Below, piece by piece: positions 60,001 through 64,000 of a DNA stretch of 64,000 nt. Source of the DNA: Terebella lapidaria (lineage: Eukaryota > Annelida > Polychaeta > Terebellida > Terebellidae); NCBI GenBank assembly GCA_949152475.1, contig OX424563.1, positions 26,013,001-26,077,000 on the forward strand. The letters run 5' to 3'. The first letter of the stretch is position 1, and each line of letters opens with the position of its first letter. The notes beneath the pieces were generated by a model. That model was given only the letters and a program-made list of their open reading frames with translations, was not told where the DNA came from and ran no database searches. Made by a program: the position numbers and the translations under genes.

Positions 60001-62847
60001 TGAGTGAATTTGTTCTTTGCAGCAGTTGCACAACAAAATTTCATGGCCAAAAAAAAGGACCAAAGACATATATATGTGCACATGTGCAGCGTACAACACA
60101 GAGGCTAGGACAACACAAACAAATTCACCTCGGCTAATTCCACACTGGTATTAACCTACCGGTAATCAATATTGGACAGTAAAAATTATAACTGATGCAA
60201 ATTGCGAATATATTGACAACTAATTCAATAGACAAGAGATTTATGAAAATTAAAAGCTTTTCAATGCAACATGATACAATAATATATGATAATCATGCAG
60301 GACAAACAAATAGTTGGTATTCAATACATTACATAAAGACTTCAACAGATTTACAATGTACTTCAATCTGTCTCATCTCCAGTTCGATAAATTATACCCC
60401 CCCCCCCCCCCAAGTACATGGAAACTATTTCTCAGAATTTGCAGGGTGTGCATAATAAACATGCATTGACCCCATGCTATTATGCACTATTACATGGGAA
60501 TTCGCCTTGGAGTCATGCTTTTATGGGTACAAGCTTTCGAAGTTGAATTCTCGAATTATATTTCAATGAGAACCACCAACTTCTGTGGGAAAGTGCGATT
60601 CACACTGGATATTTTTGTGCTACAGCAGGAACAATCAATAAATCATTTCAAATTTATTGATAATTGTGCTTCATTAATGCAATATACGTTTGCATTTATA
60701 TACATGTAAATACACAGGCAAATGACTCTTTAGTAAAGGGGGTATTTTTCTGTAAGATTTTTGGAAAGCCTTATATTTATACACACCATACTGGATGGGG
60801 GTTGTAAAGTGAGACGGGATTGCTTCTTCCGCTGTTTCCGATAGTATGACTCGAATTCACCCTTAGCACCCTGTCGTAAACAGTGAACAATGGAAACGAA
60901 TATTTGAGGTCATTTATTTTGCACTACAATAATGAATGAATTCATCATGATCATTATGTATACATGTCATGTAAAACGAGTATATCTAAGGTATAACGAA
61001 TCATTTGTATGACATCTGAGGGCACTTACAAGAACGGAATAAATGTGGAGGCAGCGATAAACAGGCGAAAAATCTATCACGTCCTGGGCACTCATGCTCT
61101 GAAAATAAAGTTTTACATGGTTATATTAGCAACTAAGTATGTTTTTTCAGGATTTTATTCATGATCCCTCAAATAATAATTTTAATTTATTAACACTAAA
61201 TGAGTGTAAGGCTACTATGGTTCTGTATAATTTTGACACACTTGTCAATCTTTCACAATAAAACATGAGAAATATACCTATTCGATATCAAAATACACAC
61301 AGAATTGGGAATCACTTAAGAACCACTGACTATACAAAGAAATGCAAAACATGCAAAAGAAATAAAACATCCCATATGGGTGTTATCATCACCTCATCTA
61401 AGTCGGTATCGGGTCCATTCGCCAGGTCATCGTCCGAGTCCTCCGTCTGTTCCACGACCCCTGTGAATGGATTTGGTGGCGGCGGCGCGGGACGTTTCTT
61501 CAGTTGCCGTTTCCTAGTGGCTAGAGAAGGGTCCATGCCGTGGGCCTCTGCCGCCTTTGTGGGATATTGAATTCAGTCTTGATTTCAGTTTTTACCAGTC
61601 TTGAATTCAGTGTTCAACAGATATGTTATCATACATGTTTTAGTTAAACAGGCACTTGCGCTTTAATAATAATGTTTATTTGCGACAATTTCTAATATGC
61701 AATTCAAATAACTGAGCATACAGAATATAATTAAATAGAACATATTTACTAGTTTCTATCACAAGCATCAAAATACCGGAATTTGATTATTGTTCTCCAA
61801 ACTATTCTCAAAACTGAACACAGAAATTCTGGCTAACAGAATTAGCCAGGAAACATACATGTTTCATCGCAATTTCTCCAATTCGTTCCGAATGTTTGCG
61901 AATGCTCTCCAAGAAATCTTTCAGGTCTGACATGGAAGCTTCCTTGATTTGTTCACGGACTTTGGGTATCGCATCACACATGGGCGCCGAGAATCGGTAC
62001 TTGCTCACGCGTGGCAGATAGGTGTGTTCCAGCTGTTCTAGAGTCTTCAACGCTGGGTAATACCTGTAAAAACATTTGGATATTTCTAAAGAAAAGTCTT
62101 AAGGAAAGGATAATGGTCCACTGAAAGGCCATTATCCTATCCCTATTATCATGATTATTAAATAAAAATATTTTTGCTCTATGCATTCAGAATCCTCAGC
62201 AATTTTCTAATGCCAAAGTACCCCTGATAAATCCCTAAATGTCATTGCATTGCATGAAAAAGTTGATACAAAGCTCACCGTTTACTGTTCATCTGGCCCT
62301 TCAGTTTGCCGTACATTTCCAGAACGGGCAGGCACATGGACAGTGTGTCCACTGTTGTTTCAATGTTCTTCTGGATCAGCCGATGGCGAACCAGTTGTTC
62401 CCCTCGCGACAACAGAGCAGATCCAGACGATTGCAGTTGTTCGTTTGTAGTCTGGATCTCGTGCTGGTAAAAGTAAGTACATTGAGCTTGTGAAGGAAGC
62501 CTTCCGTATGAAATTTCTAAAGCTCTCACCAACCTCAGCAAAAAACCTCATTTCGCTGATACCACTAATATTAAATCATTCGGTCATTTCGCTGATACCA
62601 GTAATGGTCACTGCTCTTGCTATTACGGCTAATCTATGAGGTATACATTCTCGTGGGTAATGGGTCTTTTGTGACGTTTCTAACCTTTAGATTCTCCACA
62701 TCTCCCCGAACTTGAAGCAAACCACGCACAGACTCAATGAACCCCTGGTAGTGGTAGTTGCACATTCGCTCAATCTCCTTGTCGTGGGATTTGATCCGGG
62801 CATCCAGCCGCTGTTCAAACTTATCCGGCTCCCCTTCAAATATCGTT
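27076..62847 (-). CDS. EXOC6: Exocyst complex component 6 (Sec15), missing first exon
   Basis: Exons, high to low: 62685-62847, 62279-62463, 61859-62063, 61393-61554, 61030-61098, 60787-60870, 34095-34141, 33728-33848, 33396-33467, 33124-33173, 32710-32863, 32258-32367, one of 31667-31778 or 30708-30819, 29383-29462, 29239-29293, 28973-29045, 28571-28677, 28002-28143, 27690-27763, 27406-27518, 27076-27211. All junctions are GT-AG and keep frame, giving ~770 aa; human EXOC6 is ~800. The protein matches Sec15 throughout, e.g. 'FSPVYRCLHIYSVL', 'MSMSDLKDFLESIRKHS'-type sequence, 'KVAQTACMSACKHI' and the C-terminal 'LRQLRQLVNG'. Sec15 is the exocyst subunit that binds Rab GTPases on secretory vesicles and helps tether them to the plasma membrane. 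The first intron-phase requirement (one leading base of a codon) shows that the start exon lies beyond 62848. A ~26.6-kb intron contains another gene and a retrotransposon. Confidence 0.95.
27930..27992. repeat. Three-copy 21-bp tandem repeat
   Basis: 'tgtgtgacagaaaagtagga' recurs three times just inside the intron next to the EXOC6 exon ending at 28002. No function is apparent. Confidence 0.6.
29935..30025. repeat. Small inverted repeat in an EXOC6 intron
   Basis: 'gcaaatatctgcagtcgatt' and the complement-like 'aatcgactgcaaatatt' flank ~45 bases. It looks like a short MITE-type hairpin. Confidence 0.4.
30640..30706 (-). promoter_or_regulatory. C-rich intronic tract at the donor of EXOC6 exon A
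   Basis: On the transcript strand the intron after exon A starts gtagcattcaaact and then runs into ~18 C, followed by more C-rich sequence. The donor is weak against the consensus. C-rich tracts near donors are known binding sites for poly(C)-binding splicing factors; a role here is inference. Confidence 0.4.
30708..30819 (-). CDS. EXOC6 alternative exon, version A (canonical)
   Basis: A 112-nt exon, acceptor 'cccaacag', donor 'gtagca'. It encodes 37 residues plus one leading base: 'RTEIDDMIRKLANILLTRTL' and onward, close to the known Sec15 sequence 'STEIDDMLRKSTNLLLTRTL'. The leading base joins AG from the previous exon to make Ser. A homologous exon of identical length and phase lies 847 bp upstream in the transcript (31667-31778), so the two are predicted alternatives. 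Confidence 0.9.
31667..31778 (-). CDS. EXOC6 alternative exon, version B (diverged copy)
   Basis: A 112-nt exon, acceptor 'ctctcctag', donor 'gtttgt'. It encodes 'MTEKEEMVFKGASKMLGETL' then 'RKSLLHLIHGPRLSLAQ'. Aligned without gaps to version A, 16 of 37 residues are identical, with similar residues at many others. The same leading base phase recreates the Ser codon. Because 112 is not a multiple of three, including both or neither exon shifts the frame, so only one can be used per functional mRNA. Confidence 0.8.
34781..36250 (+). mobile_element. AGGTCA/GACGG mobile repeat, 5' part
   Basis: Begins 'aattagcccaaaggctaaga' followed by 'ggttaccggac' and continues through AGGTCA-rich sequence to a (GACG)n-like tract at 36218-36249. 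The same start recurs at 63761. A complete short relative (41481-42013) ends with the inverted 'gtccggtaacc', which suggests terminal inverted repeats and a non-autonomous DNA transposon. In this copy the 3' terminus is missing and the 38-bp satellite follows instead. Confidence 0.55.
35177..36080 (+). repeat. Direct 455-bp duplication inside the mobile repeat
   Basis: 35177-35631 and 35632-36080 are direct copies at a 455-bp offset, both starting 'atggctgttttgacctttca'. The short ORFs they contain are not believed to be genes. Confidence 0.75.
36390..41252 (+). repeat. 38-bp satellite array, ~128 copies
   Basis: Unit 'ctacctcacagggactacac' + 'cagacctacagttggaca' (38 bp), head to tail, with first units degenerate. 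Common variants are 'ggcctacatcag', 'gcatacac' and 'acctgcag'. A rarer variant pair ('gtactacacctgacc') starts at 36671, 37469, 38570 and 39064; spacings are 21, 29 (less one base) and 13 units, so blocks were duplicated. One 37-bp unit near 37700 shifts the register. Because the plus strand lacks stop codons in every phase, long ORFs (up to ~886 codons) arise in all three frames; I do not treat them as genes. Confidence 0.95.
41481..42013 (+). mobile_element. Short complete copy of the AGGTCA/GACGG mobile repeat
   Basis: Starts 'attggcctaaaggctaag' with 'ggtcaccggac' and ends with 'ggtccggtaacc'. The two ends are imperfect inverted copies and the internal part matches the longer copy at 34781 ('ccgccattctgaaaaaa', '(gac)gacgaca'). 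It ends about 50 bp beyond the stop codon of the nested gene. Confidence 0.5.
42064..42069 (-). other. Polyadenylation signal overlapping the nested gene's stop codon
   Basis: AATAAA on the minus strand includes the TAA stop (42065-42067). If used, the 3' UTR is only a few tens of bases and ends near the border of the mobile repeat at 42013. Confidence 0.4.
42065..48797 (-). CDS. Tyrosine-recombinase-like protein with PWWP-like and Myb/SANT-like ends
   Basis: Exons: 48773-48797 (start chosen at the first ATG of exon 48773-48810), 48547-48664, 48288-48349, 47723-47817, 44503-47618, 44139-44380, 43924-44048, 43647-43842, 43513-43551, 43326-43427, 42904-42975, 42671-42757, 42427-42531, 42065-42282; all GT-AG, frame kept, ~1533 aa. 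Residues ~10-75 ('GRIMWCHLPGTPGRLLWPV') look PWWP-like. Residues ~105-605 are a 17-residue repeat. CxxC-H-H at 768-786 and a second Cys/His cluster ~851-871 look like zinc fingers. Then comes a recombinase-type domain: RR at 1130-1131 ('KRRPGELEGAR'), R1253 ('TLLRKTLAT'), H1279 ('RHLGH') and Y1288. Thr replaces the usual His of HxxR. The C-terminus (1462-1533, 'WSEEEVREVKTFFG') is Myb/SANT-like. Many introns argue for a host gene related to YR transposons, not an active element. A DNA-binding or chromatin role is inferred. It is nested in an EXOC6 intron on the same strand. Confidence 0.8.
43029..43285 (+). repeat. Diverged seven-unit outpost of the 38-bp satellite
   Basis: 'cactacctcacaaggcctac' and variants recur about seven times at 36-38 bp in an intron of the nested gene (between exons 42904-42975 and 43326-43427). 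Units are more diverged than those of the main array. Confidence 0.8.
46090..47610 (-). repeat. 51-bp coding minisatellite (~30 copies)
   Basis: In the gene frame the unit reads DAIQPVHPDQPVADKES or a close variant, about 30 times, inside exon 44503-47618. Variants (PF for PV, YQ or DQT for DQP, EES for KES) are conservative and no stop interrupts the frame. A second minus-strand frame is also open across the array (unit 'NLFTPTSQSPTRSQMPS') but it does not continue into the conserved domains. Confidence 0.9.
48921..48974 (-). CDS. Possible extra 5' exon of the nested gene
   Basis: Flanked by an AG ('cttag') and a GT ('gttcag'); 54 nt reading 'SQSIHEFKGGYYCGNDY' in the phase needed to join the next exon at 48810 (AG + C gives Ser). 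If used, the protein starts further upstream. No further exon could be connected, so this is tentative. Confidence 0.3.
48975..51000. other. Gene-less stretch upstream of the nested gene
   Basis: Probably contains the nested gene's promoter and any leader exons. A minus-strand stretch at about 49340-49523 follows an acceptor-like 'tttttcag' and is open for ~70 codons, but I recognise no family and no matching donor. Poly-C runs occur at about 49735-49748. Confidence 0.4.
51001..51750. repeat. Fold-back element (imperfect palindrome, ~750 bp)
   Basis: Left arm 51001-51330 and right arm 51420-51750 are inverted copies. Landmarks are 'gcaggtccgaaagacg' (51048) against 'cgtctttcggacctgc' (51683), and 'attacagctaaacctgcc' (51150) against 'ggtaggtttagctgtaat' (51566). 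The centre is near 51375. Short ORFs in it are not believed. Confidence 0.7.
52059..52269. repeat. DIRS right inverted terminal repeat
   Basis: 211 bp, inverted and apparently identical to 58357-58567. Just outside it, 52012-52058 is the element's right-specific tip. Confidence 0.9.
52312..52411. repeat. DIRS internal complementary region (ICR)
   Basis: The 100 bases complement the right tip (64 bases) and the left tip (43 bases), sharing the 7-base core at 52369-52375. In the DIRS1 model this region templates completion of the ends and equals the junction of the circular intermediate. Confidence 0.9.
52752..58109 (-). CDS. DIRS gag-like protein with C-terminal tyrosine recombinase (one 1785-codon frame)
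   Basis: The start ATG is at 58109. The N-terminus has paired cysteines (C3/C6, C19/C22, C28, C34/C37) like a zinc-binding knuckle, followed by a Pro/Ser-rich gag-like region to ~735. The last ~350 residues are a tyrosine recombinase: Arg in 'SGKRRSELHAL', H1723/R1726 in 'HDVRALAAS', W1749 and nucleophile Y1759 in 'FTSFYLREL'. The middle (~735-1430) overlaps the reverse-transcriptase ORF in another frame and reads as low-complexity, Ser/Arg-rich sequence. Whether one long protein is made, or gag and recombinase are expressed separately, cannot be told. The recombinase would integrate a circular DNA copy without target-site duplication. Confidence 0.85.
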   Translation of the reverse strand: MKCIVCKHYLPKWEAHNACWQCRDTVYCRPSATCELCADWSIDEWKLCLQGLREIQARRFAGCPTPPSPSDSDSARPRPKASEERKRRLDLQLTNAVCAVSFDLSLSFSFSQVRVPGAARSALGTLTSPQPTGLCGSLLAPSLLAPRSHASLAERPGFQCPSVVSGSAGSVGLTTVPCARDPSGQRVLFPPPGRAPAPGAGFQPHSQGGFRSGPVSPVIRPPAPDFPSVTGPQAVATGAVASRGREPRAMSRPNPWVPGVSMSPRFPEFPFSDSPCVFQIAEDIKDDSPLTALPSGFVASSQGMLSFAQLADQGSSRASEPSGVPVQGSSSTTSEQRLRGELQSFREEMLGQWQQFLARFTPPQPPPPPSSPLLREEPSSDEEPSLQVSQSADQPLPGPSGLTLPRKRKADPDQEADQPESDDPLSWGEKLDFVKRVLPGLWPEEHAPAPVKKVARSMISSEIEHPRPSKDALRFPLSQGVRGSMQERMDETIRSNKSAIGAYPARPSVNDYYTSSELDDKPTALRRHHPHYAFFKEPKAVEIPWAALAELQHTFRVGLATDSAMDWLSMATRRAILQCRDQVLDNPDVDRDDLAEALLSCASLVTSIGKGVGDKVALDSHSLWVSELWRRDAFLSSLKFEVPDQLMTDMRVLHPVIPSSGAPTSLLLPDRSAELREVKKEADEKAAKSSTSNALLSQSKSLERLTQQMVSAFKKPQSAVQQSQPQQQPTRGRGRARGRASGLPFRGASAGSTRGDRGRGRGRGRGEAPKPAGEKKPGTYSFGFRAGSFARVSRRAAWSARFGRYSFLRRARRSSFNSVLERVGAARGLPLGRLDAPSRIRPEIREIATVIARPKGFHSSKRSRTPPCSPRGDNGDDRETSDRTCSRGHSRVLQRVVCGSQSVGGLETSDRSFSVEQVLNSADVFHGNAGASSFSHASRFVGGNDRSQRCLFPYSNETCSSQIPEISLSRPRMAVSGAPVRIIDSAVDFHHGGSGSPDSRPQAGDFYPPISRRLANPAPLSRNADRPSTVCGKSMLTDGVQNQPKKVRLVTASRLRLLGVSLSDYLRDCVADAGSSVKIIRAVRRLPSSHSTDGQTLAVPSRDAGVHGKVSSVGPPAHAAYSAASTLSMVPGHGRQIPARAGLSGSRFPSAMVAGSRQSAPRVVIPPAASIQARIYGCQYGRLGRSLGRQRGLGHLVFVSAGMAHKPVGTGGRVLGSQALGNTFPQSGCVGGHRQLHRCRLHQQAGRYEVPVAVPGRYRPPALVSRPGYFAFREAYPWSYECLGGPPLPEGPGPGHGVESCPQGIPISLRPMGHADGRFVCDPVEPQTSFVCVSHSRSHGHVSGCDVDVLGGHVRVCLPPSGVVGQGDRQVSDSPVSPPADCSVSTAEVVVPGPSGVDSRLPSSASGSVGPPQTTSFQHVPSGSRKSEASCLDIVERCFRKKGFSREVSARIARSNRKSSLAVYQSKWTSFCAWCRRRKVSPFRVDAPLISEFLLEKFNEGRAPSTIAGYRTAIAKTLKPKLGIDFGHDQGLTALINSFEIERPKARNPVPEWDLSLVLNVLRKDPFEPLERASLKLLTFKTVFLLALASGKRRSELHALSFSKVKWKSDGSSVLLGVIPSFLAKTQLAGTPLLSFSIPALTPSLGPGLEEDAKLCPVRALRIYVNRTRELHLGKRLLFVSYLKDFPNDIRPATISSWIKKCVRFCYEKSQAKKSTGFRVKAHDVRALAASLAFTNKVSLNDVMSACTWKSHNTFTSFYLRELAWEDDSGLQLGRLVAAERVVQL
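53642..55918 (-). CDS. DIRS reverse transcriptase / RNase H / methyltransferase-like ORF
   Basis: 758 codons from the first ATG at 55918, fully inside the span of the longer ORF but in another frame. Reverse transcriptase: D216 in 'VVTIDLKDAYFHIP' and 'YLDDWL' at 280-285. RNase H: D447 ('FTDASMDGWGAHW'), the 'LLELEAVFLAL' glutamate, D504 ('ATDNSTVVAYI') and D555 in 'HIPGHMNVWADRLS'. After that, ~588-690 ('VDLFATRWNHKLPSF', 'AYAYPP') matches the DIRS methyltransferase-like domain related to phage Dam enzymes. The catalytic NPPY-type motif reads YPP there, so enzyme activity is doubtful. The start could be upstream of the first ATG if frameshifting or reinitiation is used. Confidence 0.9.
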   Translation of the reverse strand: MAVVEREAGPQGCPFAGPLPAAPEETVVVAEAEDAERLPSPQGKRNRVRIASDSGPDPLLECREELHGQLVSVDIPSSDEPVGARLILFWKEWERLGACPWVVSTLRRGFGLKFEKLPPLSPVPRGFTLPNDPERRRVLHEEITAMIEKQAIEPAPGDTPGFYSVLFVVPKASGGWRPVIDLSPLNKFLIVPTFSMETPEQVRSVMPRDSWVVTIDLKDAYFHIPMKPAVRKYLRFLYLGRVWQFRALPFGLSTAPWIFTMVAREVQILAHKRGIFIHQYLDDWLIRHHCRETLIVQAQFVVNLCSRMGFKINQKKSDLSPRRDFVFLGYRYQTTSETVLPTLDRQSKLSVLSEGFLRRIPQTARRWQSLLGMLASTEKLVPLGRLHMRPIQRHLHSQWSQVTGDRSQLVQVSPEVVSHLQWWLDPVNLLRGSSFRRPLPSRHVFTDASMDGWGAHWDDSEVSGTWSSSQQEWHINLLELEAVFLALRHWETHFLNQAVLVATDNSTVVAYINKQGGTKSQSLCQAAIDLLLWCHDRGISLFARHIPGHMNVWADRLSRRGQVQAMEWSLAPRVFQSLCGLWGTPMVDLFATRWNHKLPSFVSPIPDPTAMSVDAMSTSWEGMYAYAYPPAVLLDKVIAKFRTHQCRLLLIAPCLPQRSWFPDLLELIVDFPRQLPDRWDLLKQPRSSMFHQAPASLKLHAWILSSDVSERRDFQGRCPLGSPDQIENLLWQSTNRSGLPSVLGVVAGRLVLSESMLP
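58357..58567. repeat. DIRS left inverted terminal repeat
   Basis: 211 bp, inverted and apparently identical to 52059-52269. The left-specific tip continues to 58584. Confidence 0.9.
58860..59112 (+). mobile_element. 3' fragment of the GACGG mobile repeat with 'tacctcac' motifs
   Basis: Several 'tacctca' motifs (about 58874, 58917, 58976 and 59004) at irregular ~30-60-bp spacing lead into 'cccctggcgggag', a (GACG)n-like run (59033-59068) and the terminal 'ggtccggtaacc'. The block resembles the material bordering the satellite at 36250-36400, there inverted. Confidence 0.5.
59360..59404 (-). CDS. Possible 45-nt cassette exon of EXOC6
   Basis: Acceptor 'atatacag', donor 'gtgagt', both strong. 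It reads 'DRAKRLEQSGHKYDP' in phase 0-0 and would fall exactly between the exon ending '...PSSM' and the exon starting 'HEALDGY'. Other Sec15 proteins join these two directly, so it would be an optional insertion of 15 residues. It has not been confirmed by any homologue that I know. Confidence 0.5.
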
Positions 62848-64000
62848 CTGGTTGGGAAAGTAGAGAAACATGAAATCACATGGTGCGTCTCACAAATTGT
62901 TCCACATTCAGACCTGTCACTGACATATTAAAGTAAGAACGAATGATTCCATACAGAATATTACTCATGTTACATCAAAGATCTAGAATGGTATTATATC
63001 AGAACAAAAGACCAAACGAACAACATATGGCAGAGCAAATAGAGAATCATGTACCAAAATGGGTTCAGGGCCCAAGTATCGGTGCGACTATGGTGCCACC
63101 AATCTGATCTGTAATCATGGTTATGCCACAGTGTTACATGAGCAACATCTTATATGATCAAAATGCACTCATCAAAGCACACCATACTATAATACAAGAA
63201 AAATTGACTGCTCTATTCCATACATAAGGCAATAGGCCCTACAGTATTCTACTATATACTGTTGAGCCCTTAATATTTCGCGGAAATTGAATTTCGGTAA
63301 TTTCGCTGTTGACAAAAACTCCCAAAGTTAATGTCGGCAAAATAATGTCAATTACATCACGTTATTTGTTGTAGACATTCATTTCGTCAAATTAAATGTC
63401 CGCGAATCAGTAGGAATGACAGATCGGTGAAATTAACGGTCCTCGAAAATTAAGGGGTTTACAGTAATCAGACTAAACTCAGTGCCACATGCTTTATCAT
63501 CGCATAACATCGGGCCGAAATAATAGAGAAAGACACTTGAGTAGCAATCCACAAGTCAATCTACAAGCTGTGCACAGGGCACTCAACCAAGGCAATTACA
63601 GGGGTTATATACGACTCGGCCACTGTGCATCTGTTAACTTTTCGGAGTAGGCCCCTGGGTGTGTGTGTGGATGTGTGCATTGTCCTAAGTCACTAACGCC
63701 ATTGTTTGTTCATACGTTTTTCTTTGTTAGATCTATCATGTTTTTCACCGCTGTAAAAAAAATTAGCCCAAAGGCTAAGATAGGTTACCGGACAATTTTG
63801 GTTTGGCCATGGCAGCATTGGCAGGTAACAGACCTTGAGATTTACCAATCCAGGTTCACGGTGTGAACATATGAGCTTGAGATTTACCAATCAAGGTCAT
63901 CCCTGTGAACTTCGATGTCACCATTACATTATATTATACATGTATGTGTGCAGCATTTGATATTCTATATGTTCATAATACAAAGATATATCTGGGTGGA
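62848..64000 (-). other. EXOC6 intron 1 (partial)
   Basis: No EXOC6 exon was found here, although the reading phase at 62847 demands an upstream one. Its final 240 bases (63761-64000) are a copy of the AGGTCA mobile repeat. Confidence 0.6.
63761..64000 (+). mobile_element. AGGTCA mobile repeat, cut by the window end
   Basis: Begins 'aattagcccaaaggctaaga' and closely follows 34781-34985, with small deletions. The copy continues beyond the window. Confidence 0.7.

Noticed and set aside
62848-64000. First EXOC6 exon
   Set aside because: I looked for the acidic Sec15 N-terminus ending in a phase that leaves two codon bases for the joint at 62847. No open stretch with a donor fits, so it is assumed to lie beyond the window.
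1-64000. tRNA, rRNA or other structured RNA genes
   Set aside because: No cloverleaf with conserved A and B boxes and no rRNA-like sequence was noticed. A covariance-model scan would be needed to exclude them.

Overview
The window is animal nuclear DNA. It has GT-AG introns, a conserved exocyst gene split into small exons, single-large-exon ankyrin/TRP channel paralogues, an animal-type DIRS1-like retrotransposon and many fold-back repeats. The repeat style (AGGTCA-rich and GACGG-rich elements, frequent ACATGTA) suggests a marine invertebrate, perhaps a mollusc or another lophotrochozoan. I cannot name the species.

Layout. 0-24.6 kb, plus strand: two tandem paralogues of a TRPA-like ankyrin-repeat cation channel (CDS 295-3918 and 19194-22989). 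Each has a tiny first coding exon followed by one exon of about 3.5 kb. The gap between them (3.9-19.2 kb) has no convincing gene. It holds a degenerate tandem repeat, two large imperfect palindromes (6.5-7.7 kb and 10.9-14.6 kb) and a duplicated relic of a Ty3/gypsy-like pol gene. 27.1-62.8 kb, minus strand: an exocyst subunit gene, Sec15/EXOC6. At least 21 constitutive coding exons were placed with consistent splice phases; only the first coding exon lies beyond the window. It contains two homologous 112-nt versions of one exon, predicted to be mutually exclusive, and a possible 45-nt cassette exon.

Inside the ~26.6-kb EXOC6 intron (34.1-60.8 kb) lie, in order: copies of an AGGTCA-rich mobile repeat; a ~128-copy, 38-bp satellite (36.4-41.25 kb) that is stop-free in all three forward frames; a complete same-strand nested gene of 14 exons (42065-48797; about 1533 aa); another palindrome (51.0-51.75 kb); and a full-length, apparently intact DIRS1-like retrotransposon (52012-58584). 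The nested gene encodes a PWWP-like N-terminus, about 30 copies of a 17-residue repeat, two zinc-finger-like motifs, a tyrosine-recombinase-like catalytic domain and a Myb/SANT-like C-terminus. The DIRS element has identical 211-bp inverted repeats and an internal complementary region that spells out the joined ends.

How they relate. The TRPA-like genes are an independent tandem family of probable sensory or ion channels. EXOC6 works in tethering secretory vesicles to the plasma membrane. The nested gene looks like a host gene derived from, or related to, a DNA recombinase; I infer a chromatin or DNA-binding role from domains only. The strongest leads are the duplicated EXOC6 exon, the nested recombinase-like gene, the self-documenting DIRS element and the all-frame-open satellite.
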